Source: CAVZTA01 sp963778025
GTDB taxonomy: Bacteria; Chloroflexota; Limnocylindria; Limnocylindrales; CSP1-4
NCBI GenBank assembly: GCA_963778025.1
Contig: CAVZTA010000006.1
Span: 588,321-652,320 of the forward strand
Length of the DNA stretch: 64,000 nucleotides
Reading direction: 5' to 3'
Shown piece by piece: positions 26,785-36,063 of the stretch (positions are counted from its first letter, which is position 1; every line of letters begins with the position of its first letter). The notes under the pieces were generated by a model. It was not told the origin of the DNA, did not search any database, and saw nothing but the letters and a program-made list of their open reading frames with translations. The position numbers were made by a program, and so were the translations under genes.

Positions 26785-27645
26785 ATGCGCCGACGCCCAT
26801 TCTCGATGACCGGGTTCCTCGCCGTCCCGGCCCTCCTCGTGGTGCTTGCCTTCTTCGTCGCACCGATGCTCAGCGTCATCCGTATGAGCTTCGATACTTA
26901 CCTCAGCGGCGGCCAGCAGGCGTCGACCTTCAGCCTGTCCTCGTACGAGACCGCGCTGACTGACCGTCTGGAGCTCGGCGCGGTTGGGCGGACCGTGTAC
27001 CTCGCCATCCTGGTCACCACCCTGACGATGCTCGCGTCTTATCCGATTGCGCTCTTCGTCGCTCGTGTGAACCCGCGCTGGAGGGCACTTCTGCTCGCGC
27101 TTGCCGTGGCGCCGCTGCTGACCGCGGACGTCGTGCGCGTGTATGGCTGGCTGATCCTGCTGGGCTCGAACGGAATCGTGAACTCGATCCTTCTCAATGC
27201 GGGGCTGATCTCTGGCCCGGTCCAGCTCGTGTACAACGAGACCGGTACGATCATTGGGCTGGTCGAAATCCTCATGCCTTACGCGATCCTGACGCTGTTC
27301 GCCTCGCTCGTGGGACTCGACCTGAGCCTCGAAGAGGCGGCCGCGAGCCTCGGCGCTGATCGGTGGCAGACCTTCCGGCGCGTGATCCTGCCGCTGTCGC
27401 TGCCGGGCATTGCGGTTGCGTCGCTGCTGACCGTCGTCCTGATCATCAGCTCGTACATCACACCGTCCATCCTAGGCGGCGGCCGCGTGTTCACGGTTGC
27501 CGTCGAAATCTTCCGCCACGCGACGCTGACGCTGAACTGGCCGCTGGCTTCGGCGTTGGCCGTGCTGCTGCTCGCGGCGTTCGCCATACTCCTCGGCGCC
27601 TACGGCCGGCTATCGCGTCGGATCGAAGCCTCGGTGCGCGGGTGA
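26785..27645 (+). CDS. ABC transporter permease, PotB-like
   Basis: About six membrane segments are present, with the EAA loop LEEAAASLGADRWQTFRRVILP near residue 190 that contacts the ATPase. The protein is of normal length (286 residues). It is the first of two permeases of the spermidine/putrescine/2-aminoethylphosphonate type. The second permease begins 4 bases after its stop. Confidence 0.9.
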   Translation: MRRRPFSMTGFLAVPALLVVLAFFVAPMLSVIRMSFDTYLSGGQQASTFSLSSYETALTDRLELGAVGRTVYLAILVTTLTMLASYPIALFVARVNPRWRALLLALAVAPLLTADVVRVYGWLILLGSNGIVNSILLNAGLISGPVQLVYNETGTIIGLVEILMPYAILTLFASLVGLDLSLEEAAASLGADRWQTFRRVILPLSLPGIAVASLLTVVLIISSYITPSILGGGRVFTVAVEIFRHATLTLNWPLASALAVLLLAAFAILLGAYGRLSRRIEASVRG

Positions 27646-27649
27646 AGCG

Positions 27650-28467
27650 ATGACAGTCGCCGCACACCGCCGCCGTCGACGCATCGGGTCGTTCGCCTGG
27701 CGTCTGCTGATTCTCTTGCTGTACGCGTACCTTCTCGCCCCGATCATCGTCGGGGCAGTCATCGCGTTTAGCTCCTCGAATAGCTTCGTCTTTCCGCCAC
27801 CCGGATTCAGCCTTCGCTGGTTCAACGCCCTCCTTGCGAACGCCGAGTTCATGCGGGCCCTCGCGTTGAGCCTGCAGGTTGCCGCGGCGTCGACCGTGCT
27901 GGCGGTGCTGCTCGGCAGCGCCGCGGCAGTCGCGGTGACGCGCGGCCGCTTCCGGGGTCGCGATTTCGTGCTCGGCCTGCTTACGTTCCCGTTGATCGTG
28001 CCCTCGGTGGTCGTCGGCCTCGGGCTGCTGCTCGTGATAGCGCCGCTTGGCCTCATCGGCAGCCTGCCCATGCTCCTGGGCGCGCATACCCTTGTGACGA
28101 TGCCGTTCGTCGCCCTGATCGTGTCGGCCGGGATCGGGCCGTCCCGCCCGAGTACGAGGAAGCGGCCCGGAGCCTCGGCGCTACACCGCTTACGGCGTTC
28201 CGGCGCGTCCTCATCCCGGAGATCGCGCCGTCGGTGTTGGCCGCCGCGGCCATCGCGTTCATCGTGTCCATGGGGGAGGCATCGATCACGCTCTTCATCA
28301 TCGGCCGCCAGGCGACACTGCCCGTGGTGATGTTCCGGTTCGTGACGTCCAAGCTCGACCCGACGCTCGCGGCGGTGTCGGTTGTGTTCCTGGGCTTCAC
28401 GGTGATCGCGGTCGTCGTCGTACAGGTCACGCTGGGCGGGCTGAGACGGCTGTCGCCTACGCCATGA
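27650..28467 (+). CDS. ABC transporter permease, PotC-like, with one frameshift
   Basis: The N-terminal five segments are in one frame (to about 28135). The C-terminal part (PPEYEEAARSLGATPLTAF, which is the EAA loop, then the last helices ending GLRRLSPTP) is in another. A single-base change around 28130-28140 restores a normal PotC-like protein of about 270 residues. If real, the shift would remove the ATPase-contact loop and inactivate the importer. The intact rest of the operon argues for a sequencing error. Confidence 0.8.
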
Positions 28468-28541
28468 CGCAGCCGCACCGGCGCAATCGACCGTTGGACC
28501 GTAAGAGCCCGTCGGTGTTTACCGCGGGCCGCCGCGTCTCG

Positions 28542-29438
28542 TCACCAGGGCGGAGCGATCGCCTCGACAGTCTCGAGGTTCCCGACGGTCCCATCATCGC
28601 TGAGCGGAACGACCGCAACCTGGTCAGCGCCAGCAGAGAGCGCCTCTCGAAGCCGTCGGCGAATCTCTTCCGGCCCACCGGAGATCACGAGCGCCGCAGC
28701 CAACCTGGGTGACGGATCAGGAGCGAGGTCGGTGTGCGCGAAGCCGAGCTCGAGAAGGTTCGCCACATAAGCAGGAAGGGCGACGTAGTTCCGCAAGTAG
28801 GCGGTCGCGGCAGCCAAGGCACGATCGGCATCTGCGTCCAGTCGGACGACTTGGGCGACCACCAACGTCGGACGAGGGCGCGCTGCCGCGGTCGCGGCTT
28901 GGTCCAAGCGTTGGCGCACGCTCGGGATGGCTCGGATCGGCACCAAGTACGGAAACGCTCCGTCGGCCTCCTCGCCGGCGACGCGCACCATGCCCGAGCG
29001 GAGGGCCGCGATGACGATCGGGGGTGATCCAAAGGGAGTCGCCGCGCGATACGGCGCGGACCGATACCGCTCCAGGTATGACCGCATCGCGGGCGCCGGC
29101 GCGTCGTAGGCGTGTCCTCGAAGATCTTCGACCCAAGGTTTGTGGCTTACTCCCAAGCCGAGCACGGACCGACCCTGTGCAAGCTCGTGGAGCGTTCCGG
29201 CGGCGGACCTCATGGCGGCTGGATCCCGGCCATAGATGTTCGCGATGCCCGTCCCGAGCACCAACGACGAGGTCTGCTGGGCCGCGACGCCGAGAAGGCT
29301 GAACGGATCGCGGCCGAAGCCTTCACGCGTCCAGAACGAGCCATAGCCGGCGGACTCGACTCGTCGGATGAACTCGATGGCGTCCTCGATCGAGAACGCG
29401 TCGAGGCCCGACCAGATCGCGTAGGGCGACAGCTTCAT
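28542..29438 (-). CDS. Luciferase-like (LLM) flavin-dependent oxidoreductase
   Basis: The 298-residue protein is a TIM-barrel of the bacterial luciferase superfamily (SIEDAIEFIRRVESAGYGSF, LVLGTGIANIYGRDP, GRSVLGLGVSHKPWVE). Members use FMN or F420 to oxidise organic substrates, and which cofactor is used cannot be told. It is the last gene of a leftward operon with a nucleoside phosphorylase and a second luciferase-like enzyme, and its ATG overlaps the phosphorylase stop (ATGA). Confidence 0.88.
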   Translation of the reverse strand: MKLSPYAIWSGLDAFSIEDAIEFIRRVESAGYGSFWTREGFGRDPFSLLGVAAQQTSSLVLGTGIANIYGRDPAAMRSAAGTLHELAQGRSVLGLGVSHKPWVEDLRGHAYDAPAPAMRSYLERYRSAPYRAATPFGSPPIVIAALRSGMVRVAGEEADGAFPYLVPIRAIPSVRQRLDQAATAAARPRPTLVVAQVVRLDADADRALAAATAYLRNYVALPAYVANLLELGFAHTDLAPDPSPRLAAALVISGGPEEIRRRLREALSAGADQVAVVPLSDDGTVGNLETVEAIAPPW

Positions 29439-30244
29439 CCAGTGGCCTCGCGCTCATGCCTGATGAGATCCGTCACAGAGTTGCGGTCTCGCTCGATCAA
29501 GAGCGCCAAGCCGCGTATCGCAGCGCGGTTCAGGAGATCGATGCTGCAACGCTGACCTTCGGCGTCCGTCATCGGCGTTTGGTCCGGGTGCCCGTAGACG
29601 AGCATCACCCCGCCGGCACGAACGCCTCTTGTGGACGCTACGACGAAGAGGGTGGCTGCCTCCATCTCCGAGCACAGCGCGCCCCCGGCCATCCACGCCG
29701 CCCACCGTTCGGCGAGCCGCCCCGGCATCGGCATCCGTTCCGGTTCGCGCTGGCCGTAAAAGGCGTCCTTCGACTGGCCGATGCCGACGTGGGCAACCGC
29801 GCCGACCTCGCGGGCCCCATCGCGTAGGGCGAGCACTACGTCGGTGTTCGCCACGGCGGGGAACTCGTAGGGCATGTAGTGCGACGAAGTGCCCTCATCG
29901 CGGATCGCACCGGAAAGTACGGCGAGATCGCCCGGCACGATCCACGGCTGCATCGAGCCAGATGTCCCGACGCGGATGAGCGTGTGCGCGCCGAGCTTGA
30001 CGAGTTCCTCCGCCGCCGTGGCGGTCGAGGGGCCGCCGATCCCCGTTGAGGTCACAGAGACCGTTTCGCCGAGCAGCGTTCCGGTGTAGGTGGTGAACTC
30101 GCGATTTCGGGCCACGAGACGGGCTCCGTCGAAGTGCTCGGCGACACCCTCACATCGCCCGGGATCGCCAGGCAACAACACGTAACGGCCGATGTCGCCC
30201 ACGTGGAGGTCAAGGTGTTCGACGTACCGCGACGTGGCCGTCAT
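29435..30244 (-). CDS. Nucleoside phosphorylase, uridine phosphorylase-like
   Basis: The protein (269 residues from the ATG at 30244) carries the PNP/UDP family features. They are the phosphate site VLLPGDPGR near residue 23, the motif TSTGIGGPSTATAAEELVKLG near 70 and the base/ribose site ALCSEMEAATLFVVA near 190. Such enzymes cleave nucleosides to base and ribose-1-phosphate. Its placement between two luciferase-like enzymes suggests breakdown of a modified or unusual nucleoside (inference). A longer upstream start lies inside the neighbouring gene. Confidence 0.88.
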   Translation of the reverse strand: MTATSRYVEHLDLHVGDIGRYVLLPGDPGRCEGVAEHFDGARLVARNREFTTYTGTLLGETVSVTSTGIGGPSTATAAEELVKLGAHTLIRVGTSGSMQPWIVPGDLAVLSGAIRDEGTSSHYMPYEFPAVANTDVVLALRDGAREVGAVAHVGIGQSKDAFYGQREPERMPMPGRLAERWAAWMAGGALCSEMEAATLFVVASTRGVRAGGVMLVYGHPDQTPMTDAEGQRCSIDLLNRAAIRGLALLIERDRNSVTDLIRHEREATG

Positions 30245-30314
30245 CGTCGTCCTCTGCGGTCGCGGACGACTTGCGCACGATGTCGCCGATCCCCCAGCCG
30301 ACTTCGCCTTCCGG

Positions 30315-31305
30315 TCAACGGACCGTTCCAGCCGGGGTGAGCCCCGCAAGATTCGGCATGACTGTTGTCGCGTAGACCTGGATCGTCTCGCTGTGCTGGC
30401 TATCGACCAGGTACAGGTTGATGTTGTCGACGCCAAGGGACCGCAACTGCTCGATCCGCTCGACGTGCTCGTCAGGGGAGCCGACCAGGCACGAACGGAT
30501 CACCAGATCTCGGTCGACCTCCCCGGCCCCGTCAGTCAGGTAAGCGCCTGCCCAACCTGGCGCGACCGCTGCCCAGCGAGGAGCCGCGATCTCGAGATGA
30601 TGTCGAAGGAACGCCGGGTACCACTTCGTGTGGGCGACACCATCGTCGATGGCACCGACATGCGCTGGTACGGCAACCATCACTCGGCATGATCCCGGCG
30701 GCCGTCCGGCTGCGATCTCCCGATCACGGACGTACGAAACGAGAACCTGGACGATCTCTGGGTCGCCGATCTGCAGGATCACGCCGTCGCCGACTCTGGC
30801 CGCAAGATCCAGGACGGCCGGTCCGTACCCGGCGATCCAGACGGGAATGGTCCGTGGCTCCGCCCAGGGCAGCCTCACCGCGGTGCCGTTGACTTCCACG
30901 GTGCCCCCGGAGGTCAGCGACCGGATGTCGGCGATGCTCCTTTCGAGGTCGGGGATCGACGCGGGCCGATCCCCCATCAGCCGAACGGCGCTGTCGCCGC
31001 GACCGATGCCAAGTTGCACTCGTCCACAGGTCACCGCGTCGAGCGTCGAGAGGGCCGAGGCGGTCACGGTGGGGTGGCGCGACGATGGATTGGTGACGCA
31101 GGTCCCTAGCCGGATCCGACTGGTCGCCGCTCCGATGATCCCCAGCAGGACGTATGGCTCCATCGCGGCGATGTGGTTGTCAAACACCCATCCATCGGCG
31201 AAGCCACCTTCCTCGGCTTGCTGCATCAAGCGCGACAAGGGTCGCCGGTTCGTGCTCGAGCCGGAAGGTGACACCCAGCTCGATCGCCGAGGCGGGCCCG
31301 CTCAT
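30315..31305 (-). CDS. Second luciferase-like flavin-dependent oxidoreductase, frameshifted near the N-terminus
   Basis: The main frame (to about 31245) contains LMQQAEEGGFADGWVFDNHI, RIRLGTCVTNPSSRHP and GRVQLGIGRGDSAVR, typical of the F420/FMN luciferase superfamily. The first 20 residues (MSGPASAIELGVTFRLEHEP) lie in another frame and join after a one-base change near 31240-31250. It is the first gene of the leftward operon and shares its control region with the divergent LacI gene. It is distinct from the enzyme at 28542, so the operon holds two different monooxygenases. Confidence 0.82.
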
Positions 31306-31444
31306 TCGCGGTTCGACTTCGACATCGGGGCGCCGAGGCAGATTCGCCCGAGCGTCGGCGCATAGCGTGACCCATGTGGCTCGAAACGAGCGACGGGTAG
31401 CGGCGCCGAGACGGACTTCGACCTGAGCACGTGCCCGATGCTAG

Positions 31445-31460
31445 CGCATACGTATCCACG
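31445..31460. promoter_or_regulatory. Candidate LacI-type operator upstream of the regulator and the monooxygenase operon
   Basis: The perfect palindrome ATACGTAT (31448-31455) sits in the context GTGGATACGTATGC on the minus strand. Its longer form TGGATACGTAT also occurs at 32786, upstream of the ABC transporter. It lies between the divergent starts at 31305 and 31553. A central CG in an even palindrome is typical of LacI-family sites. Confidence 0.65.
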
Positions 31461-31552
31461 GACGCCATACTCACTTCATGCGGCGGGTCGACCTGCGCGA
31501 ACAGTCAGGGTTGCGGCATGCGTGGCTGCACGCGGCCCGTACACTGGGCCCC

Positions 31553-32609
31553 ATGCCCAAGGGCGTGACAGGCAGTGCGTCCACGTCCGCGGTCACCTCG
31601 CGCGATGTCGCCCTCGCCGCCGGGGTCGCCCAGTCCACCGTTTCACGAGCGCTCAACGAGCATCCCTCCGTTCGACCGGATACCCGTGCCCGGGTCCGTG
31701 AAGCAGCCGATCGACTCGGATACATCCCGAACGCGGCAGCACGAAGCCTGATCAAGAGCCGGACGAATCTTGTCGGGCTGCTCGTCTCGAACGTCATGGA
31801 CGCGTACGTGCCCGAGTTGATCGACGCGGTCACAGGCGCCGCCTTCGAGCGCGGCTACACGATCATCATCGGGAGTGTTCAAGAACGACCTGACCTGCAG
31901 CTCGCGTATCTACGGATGCTCGCCGAGCACCAGGTGGCCGGGGCGATCTTGACCTCGGGATTGCTGGGCAGCGCCGACGCCGATCCGACCGTTCATCCAG
32001 CGCGGACTCCCGATGGTCTTCGCGAACCGTGAGATCGACGGGATCGAGTCGGATGCGGTCGTGTTCGATAACACGACCGCCACCCGCCTCGCGACGAGAC
32101 ACTTGATCTCCCACCGGCGCGAACGCCTCGCCTTCATCGGTGGACGACCCGATGCGGCGACGACACGCGATCGCGTCGTCGGATTCCACGAGGCCCTGAG
32201 TGAGTCCGGCGCCGCATCTGCGGGAGTCCATCTCGGCAGCTACAGTCGCGACTTCGGTTACGAGGCGACGCGTGACCTCCTGCGCGAAGGCGCCACAGCC
32301 GACGGACTGGTCGCTGCCGACGATACCGTGGCGATCGGGTGCCTCGATGCGATCGCGGACGCCGGTCTCGCCGTGGGCACGGACGTCGCGGTGATCGGCT
32401 TCGGAGATCAGCCTGCGGCTTCGATGCGCTCCGTATCACTGACCACCGTGGGCGCAAGTGCACGAGCGCTCGGCCGGGCATCGTTCGAACTCCTCGTCGA
32501 TCGCCTTGAGGGTCGGATCGACGGTCCCAGGCGCCGGGTCGAACTCGGACACGAGCTCATCCTGCGTTCCTCATGCGGTGGACACGACGCTGAGGGTGCG
32601 GCGCCCTAG
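31553..32609 (+). CDS. LacI-family transcriptional regulator with one frameshift
   Basis: The N-terminal headpiece (TSRDVALAAGVAQSTVSRAL, then VREAADRLGYIPNAAARSL) is followed by a periplasmic-binding-protein-like sugar domain (VGLLVSNVMDAYVPELIDAV, then MVFANREIDGIESDAVVFDN, VAVIGFGDQPAASM). The two parts are in different frames, joined near 31992 by one missing base. The protein would be about 350 residues. Two copies of a matching palindrome nearby suggest it controls the importer downstream and the operon on its other side. The ligand is probably a sugar or nucleoside-like molecule. Confidence 0.85.
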
Positions 32610-32785
32610 ATGAGATCGGCGCGCACCGGTCACCTGGGACTGCGCCATCTGCTCCAAGAACCGGACGAACGTTGCCTTCTGCCATGGCCCCAAGGACACG
32701 TGCCTGTCCCGCGGGCCGCATACGCATGCCCGTTCGGCAAGGTCTCGCCACCGCGATCCCCATTGACATCGACTGGTACCGTTGG

Positions 32786-32799
32786 TGGATACGTATTCA
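32786..32799. promoter_or_regulatory. Candidate LacI-type operator in front of the ABC importer
   Basis: TGGATACGTATTCA has the core ATACGTAT (32789-32796) with outer TG...CA symmetry, one mismatched pair inside. It shares 11 bases (TGGATACGTAT) with the site at 31445. It ends 20 bases before the start of the substrate-binding protein gene, so a bound repressor would block transcription. Confidence 0.65.
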
Positions 32800-32819
32800 T
32801 CGCGTGAGGAGGAGCGTCC

Positions 32820-34274
32820 GTGATGTCGCAACTGGAGGACTCCACCGGGGTCCCAGGCCGCCGTCGTTTAGCAGCCGCTCCCTCCCGGATGACTGCGGCA
32901 AGCCTCGCGCTGATCGTCGCCGCGTGCTCGGGAACGGCTCCCGCGACCGCTGGCCCGACGACGGCGGCGGCAGGCACGCCCGCGCCGAGCGTCGCATCGG
33001 CGACCGAAGCGCCCTCAGCACCCGCCACACCCCAGACGCTGACCTTCACCCCGTTCCCGCTCTGGAACGGCGTTGACGGATCGAACCCCAACGGCCAGCC
33101 CGACGAGTACTGGAAGAAGCTGGCGGCCGATTACACGGCCCTTCACCCGAACGTCACGATCAACGTGGAGATGGGGGACTGGGGTACTTCGCAGCAGACG
33201 CTGACCTCGCAACTCGCAGCGAATACGCCGCCCGACGTCATGTACATGTGCGACAACAATGCGCTCACGTACGAGCAGTACCTCGTCGACATGGACCCGT
33301 ACATCGATGACGCGTACCGGGCGGACGTCACTCCTGCGACATGGGATCTCTACTCAGTCAATGGCAAGGTTCAGATGCTGCCGGCCATGGTCCAGTGGAA
33401 CGCTTTGATCATCAATCGCGCCCTGTTCGAAGAGCGGGACGTTCCCGTTCCGGCCGACCCCGAGCGCGCCTGGACCTGGGATCAGTTCATGGACGCGGTG
33501 CGGAAACTGACATTCACGAGGGCCGACGGAAGCAAGGTCTATGGGACTGCCATCGCCGGTGTCGCCAACGCAAGCGACGTCGAGTGGTACAACCTTCACT
33601 ATCTCTTCAATCGCGGTGCCCGATTCATGGATCCAGCCCTTACGAAGTTCACGTTGAACGACCAGAAGGGCGTGGATGGGATGCAATGGCTACTGGACCT
33701 GCAGGACAAGGAAAAGGTCGTCCCTCCGGGCGCGGCAGGACTCACCTGGGGTGACGCATGGGACATGCTCTACCGCGGGCAGATCGCGATGTGGCACGGT
33801 GCGCCGTGGACGGTCGCCCAGGCCGACGGCAGCGGCGGAGACTCCAGCAACCTCATGATCGTCCAGTACCCGACGTTCCCAGGCGAACCCATGGTCACTG
33901 ACATCGCGTCCTGCGGATTCGGCGTCTTCGAGTACCCCGACGCTGACCGAACGGCGGCCGCGATCGACTTCGCCAAGTACGCCACCAGCACCGACCGGCT
34001 CAAGGACTGGAAAGCGGGTGGCTACGTGCCGGCGCGGCTCTCGGCGGCCGATGGGCTCTACGCTGGTGACGCCAACATGGCGGCGTACTCGCTCATGGGC
34101 CCGGATGGCCAGCACTTCTGGTCTCGTGCGGTCGACATCCTGTCCTACGCGGATCCGATGAACGCGATCCTCCCGTCGGTGCTGAATCACGAAGCAACGC
34201 CGAAAGAGGCGCTCGACAAGTTCGTGTCCGAGGCCCAGCCCATCTTCGACGCAGGACTCGCCAAGGCGTCGTAG
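32820..34274 (+). CDS. Sugar-type ABC transporter substrate-binding lipoprotein (family 1)
   Basis: A signal peptide with lipobox (LALIVAACSG) is followed by a Thr/Ala/Pro linker. The mature part of about 420 residues has family 1 solute-binding features (EYWKKLAADYTALHPNVTIN, ANTPPDVMYMCDNNA, WTWDQFMDAVRKLTF). The family binds oligosaccharides, glycerol phosphates and similar compounds. GTG at 32820, with AGGAGG 7 bases before it, is preferred over the ATG at 32823. It heads an operon of two permeases and several enzymes. Confidence 0.9.
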   Translation: MMSQLEDSTGVPGRRRLAAAPSRMTAASLALIVAACSGTAPATAGPTTAAAGTPAPSVASATEAPSAPATPQTLTFTPFPLWNGVDGSNPNGQPDEYWKKLAADYTALHPNVTINVEMGDWGTSQQTLTSQLAANTPPDVMYMCDNNALTYEQYLVDMDPYIDDAYRADVTPATWDLYSVNGKVQMLPAMVQWNALIINRALFEERDVPVPADPERAWTWDQFMDAVRKLTFTRADGSKVYGTAIAGVANASDVEWYNLHYLFNRGARFMDPALTKFTLNDQKGVDGMQWLLDLQDKEKVVPPGAAGLTWGDAWDMLYRGQIAMWHGAPWTVAQADGSGGDSSNLMIVQYPTFPGEPMVTDIASCGFGVFEYPDADRTAAAIDFAKYATSTDRLKDWKAGGYVPARLSAADGLYAGDANMAAYSLMGPDGQHFWSRAVDILSYADPMNAILPSVLNHEATPKEALDKFVSEAQPIFDAGLAKAS

Positions 34275-34313
34275 GCCGCCATCGGAAGGGCGCCAGGCCC
34301 TACGGATGACCGC

Positions 34314-35234
34314 GTGACGTCCGCCACCGTTGAACTGACCGAAGCCGCAGCAAGAAGGCGCCGTCGCCGGCGCCTTCTTGATGTCACGTGGAGTTACGTG
34401 TTCCTGCTCCCAGGGCTCATCGTCTTCCTGGTCTTCCTTGGCCTGCCGTTGGCTCTTGCGGTCTTCCGCAGCATGGAGGCGGGTCGCCCGGGCTTTACCG
34501 AATTCGTCGGGCTCGACAACTACGCGGCAGTGTTGGCGAACCCTACGTTCTGGCTATCGCTTCGGAACACGGTCGTGTACGCCCTGGTTACCGTAGGTCT
34601 CGGCATCGTGATCTCCCTCGCTTTGGCGGTGATGATCTTTCCCTACGGGCCGCGCACGCAAGCGATCTTCAAGGCTGCCTTCTATCTGCCAACGGTGATC
34701 TCGGCCGTCGTCGTCACCATGATCTGGGCGTGGCTGTACAACCCGCCGTACGGCATCCTCAACTGGTTCCTCTCGCTGTTCGGTGTGCCGCCGGTAGCGT
34801 GGCTTGGAACCTCTGCGACCGCGATGCCCGCGTTGATGGCGATGAGCCTGGCGACGACGCGGGGGGTCGGCGTCATCCTCATCACGGCAAGCATGGCGAG
34901 CATCCCGGGCGAGATCTACGACGCCGCGAGCATCGACGGTGCTGGTCGCTGGACGCTGTTCCGTCGAGTGACGTTTCCGCTGATCCGCCCGGTGGTTCTC
35001 TACCTGCTCTTGATCTCGACGATCGAGGCCAGCCAAGTGTTCACCCCGATGTGGGTCCTGACCCATGGTGGGCCGCAGAACGCCACGACGACGGTCGCAT
35101 TCCTGATCTACCGAACCGGCTTCCTGTCCTTCGATCTGGGGACCGCGGCCGCGCAATCCATGCTGCTGCTGGCGCTTCTCCTGCCCGTGTCCTTCGTGTA
35201 CTTCCGGGTCTTGGGGCGAGATGTCGAGTACTAG
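34314..35234 (+). CDS. Sugar ABC transporter permease, MalF/UgpA-like
   Basis: Six membrane segments and the EAA loop (IPGEIYDAASIDGAGRWTLFRRVTFPLIRP) near residue 200 identify a carbohydrate-importer permease. An unusual run of seven arginines after residue 13 coincides with a strong hairpin in the DNA. The GTG start has no clear ribosome binding site. It overlaps the second permease gene by 14 bases. No ATPase gene is present in the operon. Confidence 0.9.
   Translation: MTSATVELTEAAARRRRRRRLLDVTWSYVFLLPGLIVFLVFLGLPLALAVFRSMEAGRPGFTEFVGLDNYAAVLANPTFWLSLRNTVVYALVTVGLGIVISLALAVMIFPYGPRTQAIFKAAFYLPTVISAVVVTMIWAWLYNPPYGILNWFLSLFGVPPVAWLGTSATAMPALMAMSLATTRGVGVILITASMASIPGEIYDAASIDGAGRWTLFRRVTFPLIRPVVLYLLLISTIEASQVFTPMWVLTHGGPQNATTTVAFLIYRTGFLSFDLGTAAAQSMLLLALLLPVSFVYFRVLGRDVEY
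34352..34379 (+). terminator. Hairpin between the substrate-binding protein and permease genes
   Basis: AAGAAGGCGCC and GGCGCCTTCTT form a perfect 11-base stem around a 6-base loop, followed by TTG. It lies 78 bases after the binding-protein stop, within the first codons of the permease. It may act as a partial terminator or messenger stabiliser that keeps binding-protein levels above permease levels, as known in maltose-type operons. Function here is inference. Confidence 0.5.
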
Positions 35235-36063
35235 CCGACGAAGCTATGGCCGGCTGGGCAAGGGGACGGCGCTGCTGCTCCTCGTCCTCTGGGCGGCGAT
35301 CTCGATCTTCCCGATCTACTGGATGTTCGCCACGGCCTTCCAAACCTCGGGTGGTGCCGTCGCGCTGCCACCGCAGCTGATACCCGATCCGGCGACGCTT
35401 CGCGGTTTCGAGAAGCTGTTCTCCACTCCCAATCTTGTCCGTTGGACGTTCAACTCGGTCTTCGTCGCCGTGGTGACGACGCTCATCTACGTCCTCATCA
35501 GCAGCATGGCGGGGTATGCCCTCGCCAAGCGCGACTTTCCTGGCCGGCGCCTGATCTTCACGATGTACGTCGCGTCGGTCCTCGTGCCGGGGATGCTCAC
35601 GGTCGTCACGACGTACCTCGTGGTCGTCCGCCTCGGATGGACGAACAACTACCTCGCGCTGATCGTCCCAGAACTCGCCTCACCGTTCGGCGCCTTCCTG
35701 ATGTGCCAGGCACTGCGGTCGTTCCCACGGGAGCTCATGGACGCTGCCCGTGTCGATGGCTGCGGCGAATGGGGCGTCTTCCGTCGGGTCGTCGTCCCCG
35801 TCGTCGCACCAGCGATGGCGGTCCTTGCGATCTTCCACTTCAGCTACATGTGGAACAGCTTCGTGTGGCCGCTCACGGTGTCGACGCAGGACGCCATGCG
35901 AACGCTGCCCGTCGGCCTGGCAAATCTGCAGACGGTCCACAGCACCGACTACACCCTTCTGATGGCGGCCGCGTGCTTCACCGCCATCCCGATGATCGTG
36001 GTGTTCTTCGCAGCACAGCGGTTCTTCCTCAAAGGCGTCACCGTCGGAGCGGTCAAGGGTTGA
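35221..36063 (+). CDS. Carbohydrate ABC transporter permease, MalG/UgpE-like
   Basis: The 280-residue protein has six membrane segments and the EAA loop (FPRELMDAARVDGCGEWGVFRRVVVPVVAP) near residue 180. It pairs with the permease encoded just upstream. The ATG lies inside the end of the previous gene. Its TGA overlaps a TTG that starts the next gene, so translation probably continues without release. Confidence 0.9.
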   Translation: MSSTSRRSYGRLGKGTALLLLVLWAAISIFPIYWMFATAFQTSGGAVALPPQLIPDPATLRGFEKLFSTPNLVRWTFNSVFVAVVTTLIYVLISSMAGYALAKRDFPGRRLIFTMYVASVLVPGMLTVVTTYLVVVRLGWTNNYLALIVPELASPFGAFLMCQALRSFPRELMDAARVDGCGEWGVFRRVVVPVVAPAMAVLAIFHFSYMWNSFVWPLTVSTQDAMRTLPVGLANLQTVHSTDYTLLMAAACFTAIPMIVVFFAAQRFFLKGVTVGAVKG

